DNA of 64,000 bases from Diploptera punctata (taxonomy: Eukaryota; Arthropoda; Insecta; Blattodea; Blaberidae). Both the position numbers and the translations under genes were made by a program. Where the stretch lies: contig JASPKZ010007538.1 of NCBI GenBank assembly GCA_030220185.1, positions 117,501 through 181,500 on the forward strand, written 5' to 3'. Numbering within the stretch: position 1 is the first letter of the stretch; the number at the start of each line of letters is the position of its first letter. Of the stretch, positions 22,325 through 33,367 are shown piece by piece. The notes under the pieces were generated by a model. The model saw only the letters and a program-made list of their open reading frames with translations. It did no database searches and was not told where the DNA came from.

Positions 22325-22640
22325 TCAACATCATCATCCATGCAACTATTAGGCCATGTGGCCTGTTACGGTTTCAAAGAGGAATTTTCCATCCAGCACT
22401 TTTTTGGACGTCCCAGCGATCTTCTGCCTTAGGGATAGTAGTAAAGCATAATTTTATGAGATGGCATTCGTTGAAGATGCGTTTTCCAGTTATTCTGGTA
22501 GTTTTATATGTGATGTAGAATGGGTTCTGCCACTCAACTCTTCAATAATTTCCTCATTTTCCACTTTGTATAGACTGCTGTACGGTGCATAAATCACATC
22601 TCTTTTACTGTTATTTGGCATTCATCTTTTCTTCGTATCA
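22325..22640 (-). mobile_element. RTE-like LINE 3' end, minus strand
   Basis: The minus strand shares CGTAACAGGCCACATGGCC-type and GACGTCCAAAAAAGTGCTGG-type sequence with the LINE end at 63877-64000, and starts with a CATCATCATCC tail. Coding is too decayed to define domains. Confidence 0.6.
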
Positions 22641-22664
22641 TTTACATTACACATGGCCAGTATG

Positions 22665-22840
22665 ATAATGATGATTATGATGGCCACATGATGTTCAGGG
22701 ACCGTTTGGGCCTTAAAGTTTCCTGACATTTGTCTTATAGGTGAGGAAAAAAACCCTCAGAAACATATCAGCCAGGAAACTTGTTCTAAGCGGGGATAAA
22801 ATCCAGTGAAGCTATCCCCCAAGACCACAGAGGTGGTTTT
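22665..22840 (-). mobile_element. SINE4 fragment, minus strand
   Basis: GGACCGTTTGGGCCTTAAAG and CCTGACATTTGTCTTATAG are the reverse complement of the SINE4 body at 21550-21640. The head is decayed. Confidence 0.7.
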
Positions 22841-22984
22841 CTTATTATATGTGTAGAAAATTAATTGGCAGAAGAAATTGAAAACAAACCACTGAAATAT
22901 ATTATTTATTTGAATCCTAATGTAAGATTTTATGAGTAAAATTCACCATATGAACAAGAGCATTAAATGTCCCACACAATACCC

Positions 22985-23258
22985 AAGTGATGATGCCTTA
23001 GTACAGAGCTATGGGACTTACATTGTTGAGTCCCAATGGTGGAACGTATTTTCTTATGGTATTTTGGCAAGTTGAGATCAGTGTCCATCCAGCATCATGA
23101 GGAATTTGGGTAGCTACAATAAATAACACCTCCAGATAAAAAGAAACAGCTATAATGTCTGTGGGACCCAACATGTCACTCTTATACTGGCTGAATGATC
23201 TTCCCCTTCTGTGAATAACACATGTGGATGTGAAGCCAGCAGCCAGCTGGTACACAAT
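22985..23258 (+). mobile_element. SINE1, diverged copy lacking the 5' head
   Basis: CTTAGTACAGAGCTATGGGA, TTTGGGTAGCTACAATAA and CAGCAGCCAGCTGGTA follow the SINE1 order with about 20 percent divergence. The A box is gone. Confidence 0.8.
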
Positions 23259-23284
23259 TTTATAAAACTAGTTAAACTAGGCAT

Positions 23285-23298
23285 AATATAAAATAAAT

Positions 23299-23329
<31 letters not shown>

Positions 23330-24070
23330 CTTCCAAGTATTAGGCCAAGGCCTGTTACGATCCTATAGAAAATTTTCCCTCCAGCGTTTCATAGGACGGC
23401 CCAGAGATCTTCGTCCCCTTGGTATATAATTATAAACAGCTTTGGGGATCCAATTTGAACTCATTCTTTGAAGATGGTGTTTCCAATTTAGTTGGTACTG
23501 TTCAAAATATTCCAAAATTGGCATAGTCTTCAATTCTTTTAAGATATTGGTGTTCCTTTTCCAATCCCATCTGGTGTAACCCACTGTTCTGCACATGAAT
23601 CTCATTTCACAAGCTCTTATTCTGCTTTCATGTTGTCTTTTTTAGTGTCCATGCTTCACTACCATAGGTCAACACTGGTCTAGCCAAAGTGTTATATAAA
23701 CGTAAGCTGGTGTTTTTTTGTACAAGGGATGGTTTCATAAGTTGATTAATAATTCCCAAACTTTTATTATAACTAGTAATTTTCTCAGGGATATCCTTTT
23801 CATCCCAGATAGAGAGATAATATCCAAGATATTTAAATTGATTAGATCTCTCTAAAATTTTATTCTGGAGACAGATTTTACTTTGTATGGGGTCCTTCCC
23901 ACGAAATGCCATAATTTTAGTTTTGTTAATTGATATTTCCATATTAAATTTGGCACCTATTTTTTGTAAATTATAAATTGATCGTAGCAAATCATTTTTG
24001 GAAAGTGCCAGAAGAGCTAAATTGTCTGAAAGAAGAATAGCTTCGAGTTTGAGGTTCCTATTGATGGGTA
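23285..24070 (-). mobile_element. LINE B (RTE-like), minus strand, RT thumb to 3' end
   Basis: The minus strand from 23990 encodes FNMEISINKTKIMAFRGKDP, SNQFKYLGYYLSIWDEKD and LARPVLTYGSEAWTLKKTT. A second frame from 23605 encodes MRFMCRTVGYTRWDWKRNTN and GRRSLGRPMKRWRENFL. The 3' end reads CAGGCCTTGGCCTAATACTT and then (GAA)n. This 3' end is the family hallmark reused in the satellite at 44.4-50.9 kb. Confidence 0.85.
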
Positions 24071-24295
24071 TATATCCTCCATTCGTTTATTAATTTAAAT
24101 AAATTTACTATTTGAATTAACTTAATTAATACATTTGTATCAAGGACCACAGGTTGATAAACACTGGTTTGAATTAGATTTATAAAAGACCAGACATACC
24201 ATTACTTAAAATTAAAAATAAATTCTTAATTATAAAATTACAATAGGAAGTATTATGAAGTAAGATGAAAACAGATCTCAACTTGTTTATTAAAT

Positions 24296-24960
24296 TTTTT
24301 ATCATCTCACCTCATATCCTGTCTTCTAATTAGACTGGTTTCAGAACCTTATCAATTACATCCTCAGTAATTCCACAACCACTCTTCTGCCATCTAGGAG
24401 CATTGCTTCTTACTCCATCTCTTTGGTGGACCAATGAACCTCCAAATCAAATCAACTTCCCGAGAATTTCAAAATTAATTAATTTTTCTTTCTTGTGTTT
24501 TGAATATGGATTTTTTCTCAAACTGTAAGCTCTTTAGGTTATTATAATATTGTTTCTTTCAATTTGATGTTTTTCTGACCAAGCATGAGCAGCTACTGCA
24601 GCTTTTTCATTTTCTCATGCTTGGTCAGAAAAACATTGAATTCAAAGAAAGGTTAAGTTAATGAAACAATTATAAAAAATCTAAAAGTATACAGATACGC
24701 TATAAATTTTATAAACTTATGCACTAAACTAAGGGAATATTCATAAATTGCCACATTAAAAAAAAAAAACAAGAAAGAAAAATTAATAAATTTTTAAAAT
24801 TCCCAGGGAAGTTGATTTGGTTGTTCATCGGTCCACCAACAGATGGAGACAGAAGCAGTGCTTCTAGACAACAGAACAGTGATCGTGGAATTACTGAAGA
24901 TGAAAACAATTTTGAAACCGGTCTAATTAGAAGACAGTATATGAGGTGAGGTGATAAGGA
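24296..24960. mobile_element. PLE tail pair, head-to-head inverted
   Basis: The left copy (minus, 24296-24560) and right copy (plus, 24640-24960) carry the same PLE 3' sequence: an FPGKLIWLF then GPPTDGDR-type C-terminus, CTGAAGATGAAAACAATTTT and GAAACCGGTC, then TATGAGGTGAGGTGA. The centre (24568-24632) is a short palindrome with TTTTTCTGACCAAGCATGAG. Divergence between the arms is substantial. Confidence 0.7.
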
Positions 24961-25099
24961 ACTTTTTATAAATTTTTTAAAAAATATACCTCATAGTGAT
25001 ATTTCCTAAATAGTTCTTCCTACTATAAAATGACTTATAGCTAAACTCCAGAATAGGGGTCAAGAACCTAATATGATCTAATTTAGTAAAAAGCAGTGT

Positions 25100-25640
25100 A
25101 AGCAGGTTGTGTTCTGCATATCTAGAGAAAAAACCTACATCCACAAGAACAAGGAGAGAATCACGAATTTTAAAATTCCCAGGAAGAGAGATTTAATATG
25201 CAAGTTCTTTGGAATAAAAATTAAATTAATCATGAATTCTTCTTACCTCATACATCTATGTTTTTAACACAGAACTGCAGTATTGGGAAACATATCATTC
25301 CCATCTTCAGCTGTTTTCACGATACTGCAGTTCTGTGTTAAAAAACATAGATGTATGAGGTAAGAAGAATTCACAATTTATTTGATTCTTATTAAGAAAA
25401 CCTCATAATGTAAAAATTCCCAAATTTATATTATATTAAGTTCTTTGGACCTCAAAAAAGTGGGAACAGGAATCGAGATCTAGAGTGACAACAGTCTGTC
25501 AAGCTGAAGATAGAGCAAAGATGCTCTGAAACATGTCCTACAAGAAACAACAAATATGAGATAAGATGACACCAGACTCAACTTGTTTATTAAGTAGAAC
25601 CTCATATTACTTCCTACTGTATTTTCATAGGATTTATTAA
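25100..25640 (+). mobile_element. PLE 3' tail interrupted by a palindromic insertion
   Basis: The plus strand has ITNFKIPRKRDLICKFFG (C-terminal PLE residues), a small palindrome (25243-25377), then CTGAAGAT, stem AGAGCA-AAGA-TGCTCT, GAAACATGTCC and the ACCTCATATTACTTCCTAC tail. The hairpin stem is perfect. The copy contains only the last part of the PLE. Confidence 0.65.
25243..25377. repeat. 135-bp palindrome with 48-bp arms
   Basis: AATTCTTCTTACCTCATACA on the left is matched in reverse at the right end, and the arms are nearly identical through CACAGAACTGCAGTA. The loop includes a diverged CTGAAGATGGG motif, so this is a miniature version of the PLE tail pair. Confidence 0.9.
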
Positions 25641-25969
25641 GTTTTGTTATGAAACTTAAAAAGTTGGGACCTCTAGAGCAATATTTAAATTTTTGCTTCA
25701 CGTGAACTCCTACAATTAATGGTTCGATTTTGCTAGATAACAAACTTGATTTACTTTTTCAATTGATTGCTATATGTCAAGTTTGGATACTACTAAATTC
25801 AGCATTTTGAAGAAAAAAAAGTGCAATTTTAGAAACTGATATGGGGGGGAGGACATTAAAACTTCATGAATACAAAAAAGAGATTTTTTTTTAAAAAAAG
25901 GGAGTTAGAACAACCTTATTCTAAGCAAGTGATATGTTGAGTCCCTCTATTCTGGAGTTGCTTCAAAAT

Positions 25970-26535
25970 TTACTCCATATCAAGCTCACATTGAAGCGTT
26001 CTGAACGTATCTTCAATAAATTCTGTGAGGCATCGTATGGCTTGGAAGAAAGCTGCGACGAGCAATGACAAAGAAAGAGATAAAAGTTTGCTAGGAACTA
26101 GTTCACTTGTCTGTTGATTACCGGAGCCACGAGATGGCGACAAACTTCTCACACTCGATGGAGATGATGAAGTGGAAGCAATTATCACAACGGAATGAGG
26201 CAACTGTTCATTATCATCACGATCACTAGCACCAGCCTGAGGTTCACTATCAGATCCTAACACTTTGTCTTCTTCATTCACAGATCTATCAAACGAGTCT
26301 GTCTCGAAGCTATAATCACAACAGAATGCTGATTAGTGGAGTCTTCGTTCCACTGACCACCAGTACGTGAATTGACTGCACTATGATTGGCTCTAATCTT
26401 CAATCAGGTAATAATACTGCTTCCTTCTTGTCTGACTAGAACATCAACTTCATCCGTAGCAGTTGAACGTGTTACTATAGGTGATGTCTCGCTGTTTCTA
26501 TTGGTTACTCCTTGTCTTTCAACCATTAGTACAAC
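25970..26535 (-). pseudogene. Possible host exon (unrecognised), ends in TAA at 25972
   Basis: On the minus strand, a pyrimidine-rich TTTTTTCAG precedes a frame VVLMVERQGVTNRNSETSP of about 44 codons, closed by TGA. A second frame runs from about 26325 (SFETDSFDRSVNEEDKVLGS) to a stop after TLQCELDME. Its end has a hydrophobic stretch (LLSLSLSLLVAAFFQAI) like a C-terminal membrane anchor. The segment HSVVIIAS occurs twice, once in each frame, which suggests an internal duplication. A short GT-AG intron or a frameshift is needed to join the frames. It is not assigned to any known family. Confidence 0.35.
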
Positions 26536-26579
26536 CTGAAAAATTCAATATCTTAAAAATAAACAAAACTCTTCAAGAG

Positions 26580-26860
26580 TGAATTTCCCATTCCATTCCA
26601 TTAACGCAGTTTAACCTATCACCATTACAGGTACTTTTACGTGCCACACGCAACCCGGACCTTACAGTGGCACAACCTGTCGGGAGAGGCATTTTAACTA
26701 TGGACACATACATTAAAAATTATACACTATTCCCTCTTGGCCCCATTTCAATTAATTAAATTAATTTTACAATTAAAATTTTCAATGCTATCAGGTATTG
26801 AACACAGGTCTGCTAAGTAAGGAAGTAGGAATGCTACTATCTGAGCCAGCATGGTGGACT
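26580..26860 (-). repeat. tRNA-derived SINE-like copy, minus strand
   Basis: The minus strand reads TGGCTCAGATAGTAGCATTC (A-box-like) and GTGTTCAATACC (B-box-like) about 50 bases apart, followed by an AT-rich part and a body with GGTCCGGGTTGCGTGTGG. Family membership is uncertain. Confidence 0.45.
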
Positions 26861-27342
26861 TGACTCATTAAGTTTCTACCAGAATTTGTGTTTCATGCGT
26901 TTCAAGAGACACGGAAACTGATTAATTCTCCCCTCTCTTCTTTTACAAGCCAACAAATTAATTCCGTGATGTTTTTATTTTTATAAATTTAACATTTTGT
27001 ATTTCTAAGTACAATGAAACTCTGAAAGCCTAGAATATATAATATTAGGCTTTACTAGTTCCGAATTAAGTTCCAGTTGTACTGTAAACAAACTTCCATA
27101 AGGTATTAATCTGCCAACTCTGTCTATTGGGGAACTGTGGTGCTACTTTTACCCATCACATGACTGAATTGTGTACGGAACTGTCATCGATAGAAACATT
27201 GTTCTTAGGTAACATCATATTTTACGGGAAATAAGACTAAATATAAGATAAGATGGTACCAATAACTAGGAACTTCCTCCATTTCTTATTTATTTATGAC
27301 AAAAAAATATATAGAGTCTATATAATCATATGTTGACGCTTT
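26861..27342. other. Interval with no recognised feature
   Basis: AT-rich sequence with no supportable coding, repeat or splice structure. Confidence 0.35.
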
Positions 27343-27450
27343 TCTTGTTATTGAGTAGCTCAGATGGTAGAGCACTTGGACTAGAAAACCAAGGGTCCCG
27401 GGTTCAAGTCCCGGTCTGAGCGTATAATTTTTCTCTTCAAATATGATCGA
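27343..27450 (+). mobile_element. SINE5, short tRNA-derived SINE
   Basis: GTAGCTCAGATGGTAGAGC, an anticodon-arm-like region and CCGGGTTCAAGTCCCGG form a tRNA-like head. It continues into GCGTATAATTTTTCTCTTC. The same continuation follows the head on the minus strand at 43117-43020, so both belong to a SINE family rather than being tRNA genes. The 5' acceptor strand does not pair with the 3' strand. Confidence 0.7.
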
Positions 27451-27724
27451 TAGATATCCTTTATTTAAAATTTTCACCATGTCCTCAATGGCTAATTGGG
27501 ATATTTTCCACTAAACTGTTTGAAAACATTCAAAATTATTTGTTTCTCTTCGCTTTTCAAATGCTTTCCTTTCTGATGATTAGAAATTCTACAGAAGTGG
27601 CCATTTTGAAACAACTGAAATTCCAATGTAATCTGCATTACACAAGTGTAAGAATAAAGCTATGTTTATTTATTTTTTTATTTAGGAATATTCCACAATA
27701 CAGTGTTTCTGCTTCAACCCAAAG

Positions 27725-28010
27725 TGATTTGTCACCAGAGGTTCCTGTCTAAAGTATCTTCCCTCAAATCTCTAGCTTCCATACTTCTCTTCACTCCATC
27801 CATCCATCGTTCTCTAGGCCTGTCTCTTCCACTTCTTCCAGTAGCTTTCCAATTAAGGATCTTCTCTGGTATTCTCTCTTTTTCCATTCTTATGAGGTGT
27901 CCATACCATTTCAAACTTTTTCTCCTATTTTTCCTAATATGTTTTTTTCAATTTGCATATGTTCCCTTATTGTGCTGTTTCTGACCTTATCCCATCTTGA
28001 AATTTTTATT
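27725..28010 (-). mobile_element. RTE-like LINE 3' tail, minus strand
   Basis: The minus strand encodes EKSLKWYGHLIRMEKERIPE then GRSGRDRPRERWMDGVKRSM and LDRNLWR, matching the C-terminal architecture of RTE-like LINE proteins. RT is absent. Confidence 0.8.
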
Positions 28011-28598
28011 TAATGTATTAAAATTGTAATTATATATTTTAAGATTCTCCTGTATAACTTGTATAGACATGTGCTAGATAATATATATTTTAATTCCTTT
28101 ATTTTGAGTGTTAGAGAACAAACTACATTTTGTTATACGCTCAAAAGTAAAATCATTATTTGACCAATGAAAATGCAGTCATACATCTTGTTTGTTTACA
28201 TTACAACTGGAGCTTGGAATTAGTATAGTGTACATTTTGGTAAAGCTGCATCTTACTTCAGCAGAAGTGTTGCCCTTTCTTCAATGATGTTTAAAAGCAG
28301 GATAAGAAGGATTGTGTTTTATTTGCTTGGAGTACAAAACAGAGATGGTGAGTCCAAGCTATGTCCTGGAACTGAGGTCCTCAAAACCATATAGCATGTC
28401 AGCTGTTACAATATTAATATTCTCACCTGAGGTTCCTCAATGGATACTGTACGAAACTCCTGAACAAAAGATAATATATATACACAGAATGACGTATCGA
28501 CTATCCCCTCTGAAACTGTACTGGGACTACGTGCATCTCCCAGCCTCCGTCTTCAGGATACCACTTGCGAGGGTCATCCCCTGCAATAACAACACAAT
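28011..28598. other. Interval with no recognised feature
   Basis: The 133-codon plus frame at 28312-28713 overlaps the antisense of a PLE tail and is not considered a gene. The rest is AT-rich with nothing recognisable. Confidence 0.35.
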
Positions 28599-28599
28599 T

Positions 28600-29070
28600 T
28601 TAAATTTAAAAAAAATGTATCACCTCTCCTCATACTCTATCTTCTATTTAGACCAGTTTCGGAACAACATTCATTCCATCTTCAGTATTTTCACAACCAT
28701 TGCTCTATCATAATGATGCATGCTTCTTCCTCCATCTGTTGGTGAACTGATGAGCCTCCAAAACAAATCACTCTCTGGGAATTTCAAAATTCATTAATTT
28801 CTCCTTTTTGTTTTTTTGAATATATATATATATATTTTTCCCCCCAAACTTTAAGCTCTTTAAGTTTATCTACTTTTATTAATTTAGCCTTTCTTCTGAC
28901 CTAGTGTGAGCAGGTAATGGAGATAACAGTCTTAAAAATACTGAAGATGAAATTAATGTTGTCCTGAAACCAGTCTTAGTAGCTAAATAGAAGACACAAT
29001 ATGAGATGAGATGATACAACTTTTTAAAATTTAATATATACCTCATAGTGTTACTTCCTACATACATCAA
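28600..29070. mobile_element. PLE tail pair, head-to-head inverted (diverged)
   Basis: The minus copy at 28610-28700 reads CTGAAGATGGAATGAATG and TTCCGAAACTGGTC. The plus copy at 28930-29060 reads CTGAAGATGAAAT, GAAACCAGTC, GATGAGATGATAC and ACCTCATAGTGTTACTTCC. The space between includes an AT run at 28817-28831. Confidence 0.6.
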
Positions 29071-29107
29071 ACATACATAATTACTAATTAATATAACAAT
29101 AATATAT

Positions 29108-29998
29108 CCATATTTTATGGACTATAAGATGCAGCTTTTTCTTCGAAAAATTGCCGACAAAATTCAGGTGTGTCTTATTCTTGAAATTAATATAAAAATG
29201 TCCAGTGTTTGATTTAAAATTCCACCAGTCTTAAAAATGGCCATATATTTGATGCCGTGGGAATTATTTCTATCTGGCAATATTGGATATAACGGCTGGG
29301 TGATCCAACATGCTGACCACATGTCACTCCTACACTGGCTTCCCACCGATTGTCTACCTCTGTGATTAACACATGTGGATGTGAGGACAGCAGCTGGCTG
29401 GTCAGCCAAGGGCCTTCTACGCCGTCGTGCTTGGAGGTTTTTTTTAATATTGGATTCAACTGCCAGCAGCAGTGCACAAATGCGACAAACATGAGTTGCA
29501 GGAATTCACAAGCTGGCTAACACTGTCTCCCTCCCACACCACCATCACAAACCCAGAACACTGTCTAGCCTATGATGCGTCATTGCAGTCTACGATGCCA
29601 ATGAACTTGGATAAATGGATGATGGATGAAACCCAACATGATTTCACGCCGAACGAAGCTTTAAAACGACATACAATCAAACAAGTGTGTCAGTGGATAA
29701 AACAGTCGTGGTCTAGAGTGAGAGAAGACATATTATTGTTAAATCTTTCAAGAAGTGTGGCATAAGTAACGCTCTCGATGGCAGTGAAGACTATCTTATA
29801 CATGAAGAGGATGACGAAAAAGAAGAAGAAGAAAGTTCAGATGATGATTTTCAGGGATTTTAAAGATAAGAACAATTTTATAAACTAAGAACTTTTTTTA
29901 GTCTGGCTTTCCAATCTAATAATAAAAATGGTAAAAAATGTCATTTTTTTTAAATTGCTTAAAAATTAAGGTGTGTCTTATAGTCCGTAAAATATGGT
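29108..29998 (+). mobile_element. pogo-like DNA transposon remnant with nested SINE1 piece
   Basis: The ends are inverted: CCATATTTTATGGACTATAA near 29108 and TTATAGTCCGTAAAATATGG at 29998. The plus-strand interior at 29472-29862 encodes the C-terminal part of a pogo/jerky-type DDE transposase (KQVCQWIKQSW, then SFKKCGISNALDG and an acidic tail EEEESSDDDF). The catalytic core is missing. A SINE1 fragment (CTGACCACATGTCACTCC, CAGCAGCTGGCTGG) occupies 29283-29440. Confidence 0.75.
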
Positions 29999-29999
29999 A

Positions 30000-30600
30000 A
30001 TTAATATAATATATTAATTAAAATAAACTTAATAGTGTATCTTCCTTTAAATATTAAATAAACATAATTACTACTCATTCAATGTATGTGCATTTGACTT
30101 AGGGAGGGGTTCAGGAACATAGCATCTTCTCCCTAACAATCATTTACTGAATTAATTTATTCCAAATTCTTTCTTATTATTCTACTCATTTCTTATTAAA
30201 TTTATATCTAAAAATGATATTTGTCTGTTGATTTCAGTTTCCATTGTAAATTGATTTTTTTAGACATTAACACTATCAGGTATATTTTAAGAAAAATTAT
30301 ATCATCTCCACACCTCATATTCTTCTTCTTATTAATAAAAAATAAGGATATGAGGTGAGGTGAAACAATTTTTCTCAAATTCCAGTGTAAACTTTATTTT
30401 CAACAATTTTAAAGCATGCTCTACATTTTTTATGTTAAAATGTAATTATAACTTCAAAATAATAAGCCTTACTAACTATAATAGATTGCGTAAATTCTCC
30501 TTTGTGTCTACTTGAACTAGAAGCCATCCAATCGCACAGCTGGCTGCTTCAGATGTGTAGGATAATATATAAATAAAGGAAAACTGATGTTCATGCCAGA
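30000..30600. other. Mostly unrecognised, small palindrome at 30315-30365
   Basis: CACCTCATATTCTT and its reverse complement around 30320-30362 resemble the outermost ends of a PLE tail pair. Nothing else could be supported. Confidence 0.35.
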
Positions 30601-30604
30601 AGCC

Positions 30605-30680
30605 TGGATTAGTGTAATGGATAACAGGATACAAAGCTGGAGATTTAGGTTCAAATCCCAATTCAGGTATTAATTTTTTT
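30605..30680 (+). repeat. tRNA-like SINE head
   Basis: GGATTAGTGTAATGGATAAC (A-box-like) and TTAGGTTCAAATCCC (B box) are followed by a T-rich run. It is probably a SINE head. Confidence 0.5.
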
Positions 30681-30851
30681 TTACAAATTAATGATTCACC
30701 ATCTACATGTTTGTGATTCACCATCTACATGTTTGTGATTCGCAACAGCAATTATATCAACAACATTATCTACATCAAAATTAGAAAATTAAATACTGTG
30801 CATCACCACTACAGAACAAGAGTTGTCAAAATACTGAAGATGAAGTATTTA

Positions 30852-32179
30852 CGAGGTGTGATCAATAAGTTTCCGGAATGGCTTCAAAACAATTATGCCA
30901 TTGAGGAGTTTTTAATTTTCACCCAGGCTGTACACTCAGAATTTCCTTGTGATGAATTTGAGGGGTCGCGCGACCTTCTCTGACCTTGCAGTATGCTGGT
31001 AGAAGCTCTGAAATGAAGACGTGTTTTGTGCATGCGGCGATTTCTCTGTGTAGCAACAATGCGGGATTACGAGGAACGAAGAACATGCATCAAATTTTAA
31101 TTTAAACTTGGTAAAACTGCAACAGAAACATATCAAATGTTAAGAACAGCTTATGGGGAGGAAGCAATGGGTAAATCTCAAGCATTTGAGTGTTTTTCGA
31201 AATTTAAAAGGGGCGTGACATGGGTCAAGGATGAAAATCGTCTGGGATGACCAACTTCCAGCAAAACCAATAAAAATATCGATCGAGTGAGGGAAATGGT
31301 ATTAAATGATACGCACATTACAATACGAGAACTGTCTGATGCACTAGCACTCTCGTTTGGAAGTGTTCAAAGCATTTTGAAAGACGATTTGAACATGCGA
31401 AGAATTGCTGCGAAGTTCGTGCCCCGCCTCCTTTCAAATGACCAAAAGGAAAGTCGTGTGATTGCCTGCACAGATCTTAAAGAACAGCTTAAAAATGACC
31501 CACGGTTCATGGAAAAGGTTATTACTGGTGATGAAACATGGATTTATGGCTACGATCCAGAAACTAAACAACAGTCTTCGCAATGGAAGAGTCCTGCATC
31601 TCCACGCCCCAAGAAAGCCAGACAAGTTCGATTGAATGTGAAGTCAATGATAATTGTTTTTTTTGACATTAATGGAATTGTGCATAAGGAATTTGTACCA
31701 CAGGGTCAAACAGTGAATCAAGTGTACTACAAACAAGTGTTGCAAAGATTGAGGGAGAATGTGCGACGCAAACGGCCAGAGAAATGAGGACTGGTGACTG
31801 GTTCCTGCATCACGACAATGCGCCCGCGCATAAAGCAATTTCTGTCTGCCAGTTTTTGGACAAAAATAGGATGAGTACTGTTCCCCATCCAGCCTATTCT
31901 CCAGATCTGGCTCCAGCAGACTTTTTCCTGCTCCCACGGCTAAAAATTCGGCTCCGAGGACATCGTTTTGAGGACATTGATGTCATCCAGCGCGAATTGC
32001 AGAAGGCATTGGACACATTTAAAGAAGACGACTTCCAGAAGTGCTTCCAGCATTGGCAGAAGCGCTGGGACAAGTGTATCAACTCCCAAGGTGACTACTT
32101 TGAGGGTGACAGTGCTGAATAGAAACTTTGAAGTGTTGTGTTTATGGCCTCATTCCGGAAACTTATTGATCACACCTCG
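30852..32179 (+). mobile_element. mariner-family transposon, 1,328 bp, TA TSD
   Basis: The terminal inverted repeats are CGAGGTGTGATCAATAAGTT and its reverse complement ending CACACCTCG. TA occurs at 30850-30851 and 32180-32181. The size and single transposase ORF fit the mariner family. Confidence 0.95.
31059..32122 (+). pseudogene. mariner transposase (DD34D), broken by two stops and a frameshift
   Basis: It starts at ATG (MRDYEERRTCIKF) and encodes an N-terminal HTH (GKTATETYQMLRTAYGEEA), a second HTH (IRELSDALALSFGSVQSIL) and the catalytic triad. The first Asp is in TGDETWIYGYDPET, the second in WFLHHDNAPAH and the third in YSPDLAPADFFLLPRLK. Second-to-third spacing is 34 residues, as in mariner. 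Stops lie near codons 14 and 68, and a frameshift near 31785 separates the first Asp from the second. The total of about 350 codons is the usual mariner length. The copy cannot encode active transposase. Confidence 0.9.
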
Positions 32180-32279
32180 TATACTCTGAAACTGGTTCAA
32201 TTAAGACAACAAATTATAAGGTAAGGTGATTTTAAATTTAATACCTCACAGTGTCACTTCCTACTAAGTTTAAAAAAAA

Positions 32280-32520
32280 TCTTTTAACCTTTCATACAGT
32301 AACCTCAACAGTGACTCTTGACTTAAAAATATTGATAACTAACTGACTCTGTTACTTATACACTAATGCATAGGTGCATGCACTAAGGTCTTTCGCTAGT
32401 CGGACAAATACATGAAATTCATATCTCTAACATTCATTCCCTAACATCCATCTGAATATTATTATCCCATCTATGCCTACACTTTCCTATTGGACTTCTC
32501 CACAAGATTTCATTACTGTA
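32280..32520. other. Interval with no clear feature
   Basis: Possibly a decayed LINE A scrap near 32440-32510. Nothing firm could be supported. Confidence 0.3.
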
Positions 32521-32521
32521 C

Positions 32522-33175
32522 AGTCATCATCATCATCCTCTTATCATGACCTCCTTTCAGAAGGTCGATTCCAAATATGCCTCCAACCATCTCTATCTTC
32601 CCATGCTTTCCTTCTTTTTAGTTCTTCTCAGTTGTATCCTCTTTCTCGTAAACTTTTCTTCACTTGGGTAATCCATCTTTCTTGTGGTGGTTTTCTTGTA
32701 TCTTGAGATTTAACAATCTTTGTGGTAGTCTTTCCTTTTCCATTATTTTTTAAATGTCCAAACCATTTTAGTCTATTTTTTTATGTCTCTTGTTAATTTT
32801 TCTACATTTAATGTCTCCCTGAATTTGTCATTCCTTATTCTATCTCTCCTTGTTTTGTGTACCATTCCACTTAAAAATTTCATTTCTGTAGCTTGGATTC
32901 TGCTCAAGTCCTTCTTTGTATATGCCCAAGCCTCAGCAGCATGTTAGAACTGGTTTGAAATAAGTTTTATACATTGCCATTTTACTCTTGGTGGGTATAT
33001 CTTTATTCCACATTAATTGTTTAGTTAAATTATAGACTTTTAAACTTTTCTCTATTCTTTTACTGATTTCAGTCTGAAATTTCTCATTTGCATTTATCAC
33101 TGTCCCTAAATATGTAAATTTTTCCACTTTTTTTATAGATTTATGCCTGATTACTTAATATTCAAATCATTGTTC
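32522..33175 (-). mobile_element. RTE-like LINE 3' half, minus strand
   Basis: The minus strand encodes MEKFTYLGTVINANEKFQTE and KSKMAMYKTYFKPVLTC (RT thumb), then decayed tail residues, and ends in a (CATCAT)n tail at about 32525. It lies immediately 3' of DRAM-like exon 4. Confidence 0.75.
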
Positions 33176-33228
33176 TGGTTTCTACATATTTTCATGACAG
33201 TAATAGTACTTAAATAAAATGTACATAC

Positions 33229-33367
33229 CATGGAACTGAAGGTGTGAGATGACACCAGTTATGCTCAGAAGAATGAAGAACACCGTGCAGATCATAGCTA
33301 AACAAATTCTCATGTGTGCCATGAAGATGCTGTTCGCTAACGGATGTAAGTAATATGAGCAAATCGC
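33229..33367 (-). CDS. DRAM-like exon 4
   Basis: Acceptor TTTTGTGTGTTTCAG and donor GTATGT bound 139 bases. The exon encodes AICSYYLHPLANSIFMAHMR then ICLAMICTVFFILLSITGVI, one membrane segment, and ends in phase 1 (HLQFHG). The following exon was not found. Confidence 0.88.

Larger units (their letters stand above)
30780..32270 (+). mobile_element. PLE 3' tail split by a mariner element
   Basis: ACTGAAGATGAAGTAT precedes the mariner, and ACTCTGAAACTGG then the GGTAAGGTGAT and CCTCACAGTGTCACTTCC tail follow it. Removing the mariner and one TA restores the CTGAAGA-hairpin-GAAAC motif. The mariner therefore sits in the hairpin of a PLE tail. Confidence 0.75.

Noticed and set aside
25970..26535. 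C-terminal exon of the DRAM-like gene
   Set aside because: Phase does not fit exon 4 (phase 1 leads to an immediate stop), and the sequence lacks DRAM C-terminal features.
27343..27421. Working tRNA gene
   Set aside because: The A and B boxes are good, but the acceptor stem does not pair and the same downstream sequence follows the tRNA-like head at 43117-43020, so it is a SINE head.
28312..28713. 133-codon plus-strand frame
   Set aside because: Its 3' part is the antisense of a PLE tail; no domain recognised; no splice or promoter support.
31434..32082. Minus-strand frames across the mariner
   Set aside because: Antisense shadows of the transposase.
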